Part shown: piece after piece, positions 18,503 to 26,981 of the stretch
How the letters are laid out: the number at the start of each line of letters is the position of its first letter
Numbering within the stretch: position 1 is the first letter of the stretch
NCBI GenBank assembly: GCA_017409845.1
Contig: JAFQRY010000013.1
Span: 1 to 64,000 of the forward strand
Length of the DNA: 64,000 bases
Source of the DNA: Clostridia bacterium
Lineage (GTDB): Bacteria > Bacillota > Clostridia > Oscillospirales > Acutalibacteraceae
Direction: 5' to 3'
The notes under the pieces: generated by a model
The model's database searches: none
The model's input: the letters and a program-made list of their open reading frames with translations, nothing else
Told to the model about the DNA's origin: nothing
Translations under genes and position numbers: made by a program

Positions 18503-18629
18503 GTTTCGCAAAGCGAAACAGTGATATACGCTTTACAGCGTGTGATATATTGCTCCGCAATGTGATATTTTCGGCTTTACCGAAAGTGAAATATTCCTTG
18601 CGGAATGTTTTGGACGGGGGTTCACCCGT
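18503..18629 (+). repeat. Array of mini-hairpins separated by GTGATAT
   Basis: Five small hairpins with different stems: GTTTCGC/GCGAAAC, ACGCT/AGCGT, ATTGC/GCAAT, TTTCGG/CCGAAA and ATTCC/GGAAT. They start at 18503, 18528, 18549, 18569 and 18593 and are separated by GTGATAT, or GTGAAAT before the last. A sixth stem, ACGGG/CCCGT, lies at 18614-18629. It begins right after the stop codon of the upstream gene and ends 28 bases before the next start. Confidence 0.85.
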
Positions 18630-18656
18630 ACCCTATTTATTTAAGGAAGCGATACC

Positions 18657-19727
18657 ATGGTTAACAATAAGTTCGGCTGTGCCGTTATCGGCTACGGCGG
18701 AATGGGCGGATGGCATGCCCGCAAAATCAAGGAAGAAATGGGTGAATATGCCGAGGTTATAGGCATTTTTGATATCAATCCCGAAAGAAAAAAGGTTGCT
18801 GATGAAAAAGGTTTCCACTTCTTTTCGTCAAGGGAAGAGCTCCTTTCCGATGAACGCATCGACCTTGTAACAATTGCAACTCCAAACGATGTTCACAAGG
18901 AAATTGCGATTGACGCGATGCGTCACGGCAAGAATGTTATCAGCGAAAAGCCCGTAACTCTCTGCTCTGCCGACCTTGAGGAGATGATTGCCTGTGCCAA
19001 AGAAACGGGCAAGCTTTTCACCGTTCATCAGAACAGACGCTGGGACGAGGATTATCTTACGATGAAGAAAATTCTCGATGAAAACACTCTCGGAAATGTG
19101 TTCCGCATCGAATCACGCGTTCAGGGCTCAAGAGGCGTTCCGGGTGACTGGAGAAATCAGCCTCAGCATGGCGGCGGCATGGTTTTTGATTGGGGAATTC
19201 ATCTTCTTGACCAGGCTCTTATGATGACTCTGCCCCGAAAGCTCAGAACAGTTTATGCGGAGCTTACCAACGTAACAAACGAAAACTGTGACGACGGTTT
19301 CCGCACTACCCTCATTTTTGATGACGGACTTTCCTTCTATGTTGAGGTCACAACAAGCAACTTCATTGAGCTTCCGCTCTGGTACATGCTCGGCGAAAAC
19401 GGCTCTGCAGTCATAACCGACTGGGATTGCAACGGAAAAATCGTTATGGTTTCGGATTGGGAAAACAGAGATGCCGTTCCCATCGTTGCAGGTGCGGGTA
19501 TAACCAAAACCATGGCACCCAGAACCGACGACACAATTCAGACCTATCCTCTTCCCGTTCAGAAGGCAGACTGGGGCGAATACTATAAGAATATCTTTGC
19601 TTATCTCAGAGGAGAGGCAGATATTATCGTCACCCACGACCAGCAGCGCAGACTCATGCGTCTTGTTGAAGCGATTTTTGAATCGGGTAAAACCAATAAG
19701 GTTGTTGAGTTTGAGGATATAATTTAA
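18657..19727 (+). CDS. Gfo/Idh/MocA-family oxidoreductase
   Basis: A 356-residue NAD(P)-dependent sugar oxidoreductase. The Rossmann start is CAVIGYGGMGGWHARKIKE, the conserved Lys is in ISEKPVTL, and the substrate-side motif is GGGMVFDWGIHLLDQ (Asp and His). It is only distantly similar to the copy at 15482, so each probably has its own substrate or step. AAGGAAG lies 6-10 bases before the ATG. It closes the oxidoreductase/isomerase cluster, and the hairpin array lies in its leader. Confidence 0.88.
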   Translation: MVNNKFGCAVIGYGGMGGWHARKIKEEMGEYAEVIGIFDINPERKKVADEKGFHFFSSREELLSDERIDLVTIATPNDVHKEIAIDAMRHGKNVISEKPVTLCSADLEEMIACAKETGKLFTVHQNRRWDEDYLTMKKILDENTLGNVFRIESRVQGSRGVPGDWRNQPQHGGGMVFDWGIHLLDQALMMTLPRKLRTVYAELTNVTNENCDDGFRTTLIFDDGLSFYVEVTTSNFIELPLWYMLGENGSAVITDWDCNGKIVMVSDWENRDAVPIVAGAGITKTMAPRTDDTIQTYPLPVQKADWGEYYKNIFAYLRGEADIIVTHDQQRRLMRLVEAIFESGKTNKVVEFEDII

Positions 19728-19949
19728 AAATCTGATTTCAGGATTGATGAAAAAGACAGAGGGTTTATTTGTGCAAAGCCGTAATCCGACAGTTTTACGC
19801 AAAACCCGTAACTCCCTCAGTCCTACGGACAGCTCCCTCAGGAGGGAGCCGAAAACAATCAGCTGTGATTATGATTTTAAACTGCAGATTATTTTTTATT
19901 GCCTCCCTATATCGGGAGGCAGATTTTTATTAAAGCAGAAAGCGAATGA
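19728..19949. repeat. Repeat-rich spacer before the DUF559 gene
   Basis: A copy of the ACTCCCTCAG repeat lies at 19810-19853. A GCCTCCC/GGGAGGC hairpin at 19901-19920 resembles the start of the element at 20337. No protein-coding gene is supported. Confidence 0.7.
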
Positions 19950-20315
19950 TTGATTTTGTTACCCTATAAGCATTCCAATATAAAGCTTGCGAGAAATTTG
20001 AGAAAAAATATGACTCCTTGGGAAAGAAAGCTTTGGTATGATTTTTTGCGTGACTATCCTGTGAGGTTTCAAAGACAAAAACCTGTCGGAAATTATATTG
20101 TTGATTTTTATTGTTTCAAAGCAAAACTTGTAATCGAGCTTGACGGTTCGCAGCATTACAACAAAGATGATGCGATAAAAGATAAGATTCGCACAGAAAA
20201 ACTGAAAGACTTCAATTTGGTTGTTATCCGAATACCGAATAATGAAGTTGATGAAAACTTTGAAGGTGTTTGTGAATATATAGATAATTATGTCAGAAGT
20301 GTTGTTGATTTTTAG
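19950..20315 (+). CDS. DUF559 (Vsr-like endonuclease fold) protein
   Basis: A 121-residue protein of the DUF559 family, with a fold related to very-short-patch-repair and restriction endonucleases. Hallmarks are MTPWERKLW, VRFQRQKPVGNYIVDFYC and LVIELDGSQHY (Asp/Glu/Gln/His active-site strip), then IRIPNNEV. The start is uncertain: TTG at 19950 or 19956, with no good ribosome site. It is bracketed by two types of dispersed palindromic repeat and breaks a sugar-gene cluster, which suggests it travels with, or is tolerated as part of, a mobile repeat unit. Its cellular role is unknown. Confidence 0.8.
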   Translation: MILLPYKHSNIKLARNLRKNMTPWERKLWYDFLRDYPVRFQRQKPVGNYIVDFYCFKAKLVIELDGSQHYNKDDAIKDKIRTEKLKDFNLVVIRIPNNEVDENFEGVCEYIDNYVRSVVDF

Positions 20316-20336
20316 GTAAAGCAGGCTGTTTCGGTT

Positions 20337-20390
20337 GCCTCCCCTTCAGGGGAGGTGCTGAGCAAAGCGAAGCGGAGGGGTTTCAAACAT
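20337..20390 (+). repeat. Dispersed palindromic repeat, CCTCC type
   Basis: CCTCCCC/GGGGAGG hairpin (20338-20355), then GAGCAAAGCGAAGCGGAGGGG. A shortened relative is at 31272-31321 (CCTCCTTT/AAAGGAGG then GCGAAGCAAAAGACGGAGG). Confidence 0.75.
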
Positions 20391-20458
20391 AATTTATTTA
20401 TTGCCATATCCGTATATATATGGTAAAATAATATAAATACAAGCGTGGAGGTAATACT

Positions 20459-21490
20459 ATGATAGTTAAAAATATTTTCGGCACAACCGCAGACGGCAGG
20501 GCGGTTGATTGCTATACACTTAAAAATTCATCGGGAATGGCTGTTGATATCATCACCTACGGTGCAACAATCAACAGCATTTATGCCGCCGATAAAGACG
20601 GCGTTTTTGCCGATGTGCTTGCAGGCTTTGACACAATCGACGGTCACGAAAACCATTCCGATTATGAGGGTATGACCGTCGGCAGATATGCAAACCGCAT
20701 TGCAAACGGAAAATTCAGCATTGACGGCGTTGAATATGAGGTTGAGAAGAACGAAAAAGGCATTACCTGCCTTCATGGCGGTGCCGAGCTTTCAACCGCA
20801 GTCTGGAAGGCGATTATCATTGACGATAATTCGCTCGAAATGAGCTACACAAGCCCCGACGGAGCAATGGGCTTCCCCGGCAAGGTTGATTTCAGAGTTG
20901 TTTTTACTCTGCATGAGGATAATGCACTCAAGATTGAATACAATGCGGTCAGCGATAAAAAGACCGTTATCAACATGACCAACCATGCATATTTCAATCT
21001 TGCGGGCAAGGGCGATGTGCTCGGTCACGAGCTTATGATTAATGCCGATGCATATACTCCGATTGATGAAAACAGCATTCCCACGGGCGAAATCAGACCC
21101 GTTGAAGGCACTCCCTTTGATTTCAGACAGTCAAAGGCAATCGGCAGGGATATTGCTGCGGATGATGAGCAGATCAAAATCGGCAGGGGATATGACCATA
21201 ACTTCTGTCTTAACGACGGCGACGGTCCTGCAGCGGTTGCTTATGACCCCGAAAGCGGCAGAGTGCTTGAGGTTTTCACCGACCTTTGCGGTGTTCAGCT
21301 TTATACGGGCAATTTCCTTGACGGAACAATAACCGGCAAAAAAGGAAATCCGCTTATTCAGCATGCGGGCTTCTGCCTTGAAACTCAGTATTATCCCAAC
21401 ACACCCAATATGCCCGAATTTCCGCAGTGCACATTTGATGCAGGCGAAAAATTCAAATCATGCACTGTTTTTAAGTTTTCTGTTAAATAA
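20459..21490 (+). CDS. galM: Aldose 1-epimerase (galactose mutarotase)
   Basis: A 343-residue beta-sandwich enzyme interconverting alpha and beta anomers of hexoses. Family motifs are HENHSDYEGMTVGRYANRIANG (written here as overlapping HENHSDYEG and GRYANRIANG), NMTNHAYFNLAG with the catalytic-base His, and CLETQYYPNTPN with the catalytic Glu. Length is normal and no signal peptide is seen, so it acts in the cytoplasm. GGAGG lies 7-11 bases upstream. It probably serves the neighbouring sugar cluster, supplying the right anomer, though repeats and the DUF559 gene separate them. Confidence 0.92.
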   Translation: MIVKNIFGTTADGRAVDCYTLKNSSGMAVDIITYGATINSIYAADKDGVFADVLAGFDTIDGHENHSDYEGMTVGRYANRIANGKFSIDGVEYEVEKNEKGITCLHGGAELSTAVWKAIIIDDNSLEMSYTSPDGAMGFPGKVDFRVVFTLHEDNALKIEYNAVSDKKTVINMTNHAYFNLAGKGDVLGHELMINADAYTPIDENSIPTGEIRPVEGTPFDFRQSKAIGRDIAADDEQIKIGRGYDHNFCLNDGDGPAAVAYDPESGRVLEVFTDLCGVQLYTGNFLDGTITGKKGNPLIQHAGFCLETQYYPNTPNMPEFPQCTFDAGEKFKSCTVFKFSVK

Positions 21491-21614
21491 TTAATGATTT
21501 GTTCATTATTGCGGCTTAAATGTAACAGATTATTTCACGGCTATTCACAAATTTGTTAAAAAATAGAGTATAATTATAAGTGTAGACAAAAATTATCAGG
21601 AGGGGGATATTATC

Positions 21615-22304
21615 ATGGCAGCAGAAAGAATTCTTGTTGTTGATGACGACACTAATATTTGCGAGCTTCTCAGACTCTATCTTGAAAAAGAGGGTTATGA
21701 AGTTGCTATTGCAAACAACGGTGCAGATGCCGTAAAGGCTTTTCAGGAGCTTTCACCGAGCCTTATGCTTCTCGATATCATGCTTCCCGTTCTCGACGGT
21801 TGGCAGGTATGCCGAGAGGTAAGAAAATTTTCGGATAAGCCCATCATCATGCTCACTGCAAAGGGCGAAACCTTCGATAAGGTTCTCGGCTTTGAACTCG
21901 GTGCGGATGACTATGTGGTCAAGCCCTTTGATGCAAAAGAGGTTATGGCAAGAGTAAAGGCGGTTCTCCGCAGAAGCGGCTCCGCACCTCAGGCAGATAT
22001 CAAGGAGGTAAGCTACGAAAAGCTTTCAATCAATCTCACCAACTATGAACTTCGTGTTGACGGCAAAAAGGTTGACACACCTCCCAAAGAGCTCGAGCTT
22101 ATTTATCACCTTGCAAGCAATCCCAACAGAGTTTTCACAAGAGACCAGCTTCTTGACGAGGTCTGGGGCTTTGATTACTATGGCGATTCAAGAACGGTTG
22201 ACGTTCATGTCAAGCGTCTGCGTGAAAAGCTTGAGGGTGTTTCCGAAAAATGGGAGCTCAAGACCGTCTGGAGCGTCGGTTATAAGTTTGAAACCAAGGA
22301 TTAA
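21615..22304 (+). CDS. OmpR/PhoB-family response regulator
   Basis: A 229-residue two-component regulator. The receiver domain is residues 5-117, with acidic pocket DDD at 10-12, phosphoryl-accepting Asp54 (LLDIMLPVLDG), Thr in MLTAKG and Lys in YVVKPFD. The winged-helix domain (130-227) has VFTRDQLLDEVWG and DSRTVDVHVKRLREKL. GGAGGG lies 10 bases upstream. It is followed after 24 bases by its likely partner kinase and then by an HtrA protease, a layout typical of cell-envelope stress systems. Confidence 0.93.
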   Translation: MAAERILVVDDDTNICELLRLYLEKEGYEVAIANNGADAVKAFQELSPSLMLLDIMLPVLDGWQVCREVRKFSDKPIIMLTAKGETFDKVLGFELGADDYVVKPFDAKEVMARVKAVLRRSGSAPQADIKEVSYEKLSINLTNYELRVDGKKVDTPPKELELIYHLASNPNRVFTRDQLLDEVWGFDYYGDSRTVDVHVKRLREKLEGVSEKWELKTVWSVGYKFETKD

Positions 22305-22328
22305 AAGAGTTGACGGGAGTGTATTAAG

Positions 22329-23822
22329 GTGTCCAGGAGAAAAGGTTCCGGACTTTTCCGGAAATATTTCCTTGTAACAATTTCAATCATTCTTGCAAGC
22401 TTCGTCTTTATAGGCGGAGCTCTCTTGATTTTGGTATCAAAGCTCTGGATGGATGAAAAAAACGCTCTGCTTGTTGAAAACTGCATAAGTGTTGCACAGA
22501 ATACGAGTGACGTTCTTGAATCGGATTATCTTACCGACAGCGGCAGAGGCTCGGTTATAGTTATCTGCAACACGCTTCTGCAGATATCAAATGCGGTTGA
22601 TGCGGATGTTTTTATAACAAACACAAGCGGAAGAGTTGTTTACTGCAAGGAAATTCTGCAATCCAACATGGCTCTTATCACGGGCAACTGTATGGTGCAT
22701 AATCAATACAGAGTGCCTGAGGACATATTGAATGTTGCAAAAACGGGGCTTTACCGGTCAACGGGTAATCTCGGCGGCTCGCTGAATGACATTCATTTTA
22801 CGGTCGGTGCACCCGTTGTTGTTGACGGGCAGACGGTTGCGGTTGCTTTTGTGACTCAGCCGATTGTTGACGGTCTGACTCCGTATATCACGGGTATCTT
22901 CAGAATGTTTTTCCTTGCAATGCTTTTTGCACTGGCTCTTACCTTTGTGATGGTTTATCTTGTTTCCTACAGACTCACCAGACCTCTCAGAGAGATGTCG
23001 GCAGCCGCGAAGCAATATGCAACGGGTGATTTCTCAAAGAGAATCGCAATCAAGCGTTCAAAAATACGGATTCTCGGTCAGGATGAAACTGACGAGCTTA
23101 TTCAGGCGTTCAACAGCATGGCTCAGGCACTTGCTACTCTTGAAATGTCAAGAAGAAGCTTTGTTGCAAATGTTTCGCATGAGCTTAAAACTCCGATGAC
23201 GACTATCGGCGGCTTTATTGACGGCATTCTTGACGGCACAATTGAAAAAGAAAAAGAGATGCAGTATCTTAAAATCGTTTCAGACGAGGTCAGAAGACTT
23301 TCAAGGCTTGTTACGGGCATGCTCAACATGAGTAAGTTTGAGGCTGGCGAGCTTGACCTCAAGCCCGTTAAATTTGATGTTTCCGAAATGATATTCAGAA
23401 CTTTACTCGGTTTTGAGCAGGTGATTGATAAAAAGCATATCGAGATCCGCGGACTTGATGCAATGAATATAAATAATGTTGTTGCGGATAAGGATATGAT
23501 AAATCAGGTTGTCTATAATCTTGTTGATAATGCGGTAAAGTTTACCCCCGAGGGCGGATATATAGAAGTCAGCTCAAAGGCGGATTCCGAAAAAATTATT
23601 GTTAAAATCCGCAACAGCGGAAAGGGTATACCGAGCGAGGAAATTGATAAGATTTTTGAAAGATTCTATAAGATTGACAAATCCCGCAGCTATGATGTCA
23701 AGGGAGCGGGCATGGGTCTTTATCTTTGCAAAATGATAATTGAGTTTCACGGCGGACAGATTGCCGCAAGAAGCGAATACGGCGAATATACCGAATTCAT
23801 CTTCCAGCTTCCGCTTGACTGA
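22329..23822 (+). CDS. Sensor histidine kinase (HAMP-HisKA-HATPase)
   Basis: A 497-residue membrane kinase starting at GTG. Membrane helices lie at about 13-37 and 190-213, enclosing a 150-residue outer sensor domain (PAS/CACHE-like: VDADVFITNTSGRVVYC). Then come HAMP (about 214-270), the phospho-accepting His284 in FVANVSHELKTPMTTI, and the ATPase boxes VYNLVDNAVKFTPEGG, IRNSGKGIP, FERFYKIDKS and GAGMGLYLCK. It should phosphorylate the response regulator encoded 24 bases upstream. The signal is unknown; linkage to htrA favours envelope damage. Confidence 0.93.
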   Translation: MSRRKGSGLFRKYFLVTISIILASFVFIGGALLILVSKLWMDEKNALLVENCISVAQNTSDVLESDYLTDSGRGSVIVICNTLLQISNAVDADVFITNTSGRVVYCKEILQSNMALITGNCMVHNQYRVPEDILNVAKTGLYRSTGNLGGSLNDIHFTVGAPVVVDGQTVAVAFVTQPIVDGLTPYITGIFRMFFLAMLFALALTFVMVYLVSYRLTRPLREMSAAAKQYATGDFSKRIAIKRSKIRILGQDETDELIQAFNSMAQALATLEMSRRSFVANVSHELKTPMTTIGGFIDGILDGTIEKEKEMQYLKIVSDEVRRLSRLVTGMLNMSKFEAGELDLKPVKFDVSEMIFRTLLGFEQVIDKKHIEIRGLDAMNINNVVADKDMINQVVYNLVDNAVKFTPEGGYIEVSSKADSEKIIVKIRNSGKGIPSEEIDKIFERFYKIDKSRSYDVKGAGMGLYLCKMIIEFHGGQIAARSEYGEYTEFIFQLPLD

Positions 23823-23925
23823 GATGATGAAGTATTACAAATGTTGAATTATTATTAAACCTGTGTTCAAATTATTGTAACAAAAGCAGGTTAAAATAAA
23901 GTCATTCTATATCGGAGGCATGAAA

Positions 23926-25509
23926 ATGAACGAAGAATTTGGAAATAACTTTAATAACGAAGAAAATATTGTTCCCGAACCTCAGATTACGGTTGAAAAA
24001 GAAGAGCCTGTAACGGAAGAAATATTTCCCGCAGAAACCGCTGAAATAAAGAGTGAGGATGTTCCTGAGGTTGAGGCTCAGGTTGTTGAAGAGCCTGAAT
24101 CCGCTCCTTACACGGCACCTGTTCAGAATGAGCAGCCTCAGCAGACGTATTACGGCTATACTCAGGGCGGCAGTCAGCAATACGGTCAGCAGCAGTATGC
24201 TTATCAGAATAACGCTCAGCAGCAGTCCTATTATGCATATCCGCAGCCTCAGCCCGAAAACAAACCCAAAAAGGAAAAGAAGGGCATGAAAACCTTCATT
24301 TCAGCAATCGCTCTCATTCTTGTTTTTGCTCTCGGCTTCGGAGTTGCATCAATTTCAAAGCATTCTGATAATAACGGCGGAGCATCCGTTTCCGATAAAA
24401 AGGAAAAGAATGACGGACCCAAGCTCAATATCAACGAATCTCCCATAACTCCCACAAAGGTTTCAAGCGGCGGAGTTCTTACCACCGCTCAGATAGCGGC
24501 GAAGCTCAGACCGAGCAATGTCGGCATTGTTGTTTACACGAGAAATACCAATGCCTCTGCAGGTGAGGGCTCAGGCATCGTTATGGGTGAGGATGCAACG
24601 GGCACCTATACCTATATCATCACCTGTGCACATGTTATCAGCGATGCAGGTGTCAGCGTAAGAGTTCAGACAGAGGACGGCACAACCTACGATGCCGAAA
24701 TCGCAGGCTTCGACACAAGAACGGATATCGGCGTTATCAAAATCAAGGCAAAGGGACTTCCCGCAGCGGAATTCGGTGATTCAAGTGCTCTTGTTGTCGG
24801 CGATCCCGTTTATGCAATCGGCAATCCCGGCGGTGTAGAGCTTTTCGGCTCATTCACAAGCGGCTATGTTTCATCAATTGACCGACCCGTCAACAGTGAA
24901 ATCGGCTACACCATGAAGAGTATTCAGCACAGTGCGGCTATCAGCCCCGGAAACTCGGGTGGTATGCTCGTGAATGCTTACGGTCAGGTTATCGGCATCA
25001 ACTCCCAGAAAATTGCCGCAACCGATTATGAGGGCATCGGATTTGCAATTCCCATCACCTCTGCAAAGCCGATAATTGAGGATCTCATCAACTACAGCTA
25101 TGTGCCCAACAGACCCAAGCTCGGCATAACCTATTATCCCGTCAGTGCAAGTGCACAGTACAGCATGATCGCTCAGATAAAGGGTTTGCCTGCAGGCACT
25201 CTTATTATCAATGAAATCAGCCCTGACGGCTCGCTTGCAAACACCGAGGCAAGACAGTATGACATGATTATTGCCGTTAACGGAAAGCCGCTCACAACGG
25301 CGGATGTTCTTCTTGAAAAGATTGATAACGGTAAGGTTGGCGACAAGATGACGCTCACCCTCTGCAGAGTCAACAGCAATTATTCGATTGACGAATTTGA
25401 GGTTGAGGTAACACTTGTTGAGGATAAGGGCGGCTCTGAGCCCATTACAACAACTCAGGCATATTATGTTGACCCGTTTGAATTCTATTTTGAACAGTTC
25501 GGATTTTAA
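23926..25509 (+). CDS. HtrA/DegP-like membrane-anchored serine protease
   Basis: A 527-residue envelope protease. A cytoplasmic N-terminal arm rich in Glu, Pro, Gln and Tyr (residues 1-118) is followed by a membrane helix at about 121-143. The outer trypsin-like domain has His236 (ITCAHVIS), Asp267 (DTRTDIGV) and Ser344 (SPGNSGG), and is followed by one PDZ domain (about 420-510). The start at 23926 is preferred over ATG 23920 because GGAGG is 7 bases away. It would degrade or refold damaged surface proteins. Position behind the two-component genes suggests it is their target. Confidence 0.9.
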   Translation: MNEEFGNNFNNEENIVPEPQITVEKEEPVTEEIFPAETAEIKSEDVPEVEAQVVEEPESAPYTAPVQNEQPQQTYYGYTQGGSQQYGQQQYAYQNNAQQQSYYAYPQPQPENKPKKEKKGMKTFISAIALILVFALGFGVASISKHSDNNGGASVSDKKEKNDGPKLNINESPITPTKVSSGGVLTTAQIAAKLRPSNVGIVVYTRNTNASAGEGSGIVMGEDATGTYTYIITCAHVISDAGVSVRVQTEDGTTYDAEIAGFDTRTDIGVIKIKAKGLPAAEFGDSSALVVGDPVYAIGNPGGVELFGSFTSGYVSSIDRPVNSEIGYTMKSIQHSAAISPGNSGGMLVNAYGQVIGINSQKIAATDYEGIGFAIPITSAKPIIEDLINYSYVPNRPKLGITYYPVSASAQYSMIAQIKGLPAGTLIINEISPDGSLANTEARQYDMIIAVNGKPLTTADVLLEKIDNGKVGDKMTLTLCRVNSNYSIDEFEVEVTLVEDKGGSEPITTTQAYYVDPFEFYFEQFGF

Positions 25510-25519
25510 AAGACAGTAA

Positions 25520-25556
25520 AAAACACGGTATGAGATTTTTCTCATACCGTGTTTTC
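25520..25556 (+). terminator. Terminator after htrA
   Basis: Stem AAAACACGGTATGAG (25520-25534) with CTCATACCGTGTTTT (25541-25555), an ATTTTT loop, and T-rich bases after it. Confidence 0.85.
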
Positions 25557-25593
25557 TTATGTATACGAGGATGAAAAATGACATAATTGTAAT

Positions 25594-25623
25594 TTGACAA
25601 AAAGAGCAGACGAAAGATATAAT
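25594..25623 (+). promoter_or_regulatory. Sigma-A promoter for the LRR lipoprotein
   Basis: TTGACA (25594-25599), an 18-base spacer, then TATAAT (25618-25623). AGGAG at 25641-25645 places translation at 25654. Confidence 0.75.
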
Positions 25624-25653
25624 AAAATTATAATAGTATGAGGAGTGAAAATA

Positions 25654-26940
25654 ATGAAAAGAATTCCGATATTTTTCTTGCTTACTTATATTTGCTTATT
25701 ATCGTTTGTTTTTTCGTCGTGCTATGATTCTCAAGATGTTTCGAACGACTTAACAACAGAAAAGACTTATAAAACAAGTGAAGCATTCAAAGAATCTTCT
25801 TCCGAACTGAATTTTGAAAATTGGGAAGATGGTTTGCTTTACAGGGGAGACTGTCTTGTTGAAGTTGATCGGGAAACAGAGATTGAACACATTAAAATAA
25901 AAGAAGGTACACGAAAAATAGAGGCGTCTGCATTTAAGTGGTGTGACAGTGTTAAATCAATTGTTATTCCCGACAGTGTGGAGGTTATAGAATCGGAGGC
26001 TTTTGTTGGCTGCACCTCACTTGAAAAAGTGTATATCGGCAGCGGTGTCAGTGATATGAGCGGTTCTCCGTTTGATTTTGAAATTGAGGGGTTGCCATGT
26101 AGCAAGTTGAAAAGTATTGATGTTAGCGAGAAAAACAAATATTTTACAAGTGTTGACGGCGTTCTTTTCAGCAAGGATATGACAGAGCTTATCCAATATC
26201 CCTATGGTAAAATTCAATATGAATATACCGTTCCTGACAGTGTTACCTGCATATATCCCGGTGCATTCAGATACTGCAACGGATTAACCAAGCTTACCGT
26301 AGGAAAAGGTATAACAGTTATAGATTTTATTATGCTTTACGGAAATGACAATATAGAAACCGTTATTCTGCCTGATACGCTGACAAAACTGGATGGAGGA
26401 GCATTCAAATATTCCGGCATAAAATATATTGATATTCCCGATAGCGTGACCTATCTCGGAAGCGAAGCGATGACGGGATGTTCCCGACTTAAAACAGTCA
26501 ATATCGGCAAAGGTGTTTCATATATACATGAATGGGCAATAGCAGGCAATGCACTCAAAGCGGTGAATGTTGACCCTGAAAATAAGTGTTTCACAAGTGA
26601 AAACGGAATTTTATATAATAAGGATAAAACTGTCCTGTATATATATCCTGTCAATGCCGAAGGTGAGATATACCGTTTGCCCGACGGTGTAAAAGAAATC
26701 AGACCCGGTGCAATAGAAAACTCGGGATACCTTAAAAAAATATATGTCGGTGATAATATCGAAAAAATCGGAGGCTGCAATTTTTACGGATACAAAAATG
26801 AATACGATGAAGATTACCGGCCACAGACAACATATGATATTTATTATGAAGGAACAGAAAAACAGTGGAATGAACTTTTTGAGATTGAATATGAGAGAGA
26901 ACATATAGACAAAACAAAAATTCATTTCATGGAACAGTGA
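25654..26940 (+). CDS. BspA-family leucine-rich-repeat lipoprotein
   Basis: A 428-residue surface lipoprotein. The signal peptide is MKRIPIFFLLTYICLL followed by a lipobox ending VFSSC at about residue 22. Ten or so LRR_5 (BspA/Treponema type) repeats follow, such as SIVIPDSVEVIESEAFVGC and KLTVGKGITVI. Two longer inserts of the VSEKNKYFTSVDGVLFSKD kind recur (also VDPENKCFTSENGILYNKD). BspA-like proteins commonly bind host or bacterial partners. Codon use is more AT-rich and less biased than in neighbouring housekeeping genes, hinting at transfer. It has its own promoter and a terminator shared with the convergent gene. Confidence 0.85.
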   Translation: MKRIPIFFLLTYICLLSFVFSSCYDSQDVSNDLTTEKTYKTSEAFKESSSELNFENWEDGLLYRGDCLVEVDRETEIEHIKIKEGTRKIEASAFKWCDSVKSIVIPDSVEVIESEAFVGCTSLEKVYIGSGVSDMSGSPFDFEIEGLPCSKLKSIDVSEKNKYFTSVDGVLFSKDMTELIQYPYGKIQYEYTVPDSVTCIYPGAFRYCNGLTKLTVGKGITVIDFIMLYGNDNIETVILPDTLTKLDGGAFKYSGIKYIDIPDSVTYLGSEAMTGCSRLKTVNIGKGVSYIHEWAIAGNALKAVNVDPENKCFTSENGILYNKDKTVLYIYPVNAEGEIYRLPDGVKEIRPGAIENSGYLKKIYVGDNIEKIGGCNFYGYKNEYDEDYRPQTTYDIYYEGTEKQWNELFEIEYEREHIDKTKIHFMEQ

Positions 26941-26947
26941 TAAGCAA

Positions 26948-26976
26948 AAAGGGACTGCATTGCTGCAGTCCCTTTA
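26948..26976. terminator. Bidirectional terminator, LRR lipoprotein / DUF4474 protein
   Basis: Stem AAAGGGACTGCA (26948-26959) with TGCAGTCCCTTT (26964-26975), a 4-base loop, flanked by A-rich and T-rich ends. Confidence 0.85.
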
Positions 26977-26981
26977 TTATT

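Noticed and set aside
18503..18629. CRISPR-like array
   Set aside because: Units are palindromes that differ in sequence, and the constant part is only seven bases. No cas genes are present.
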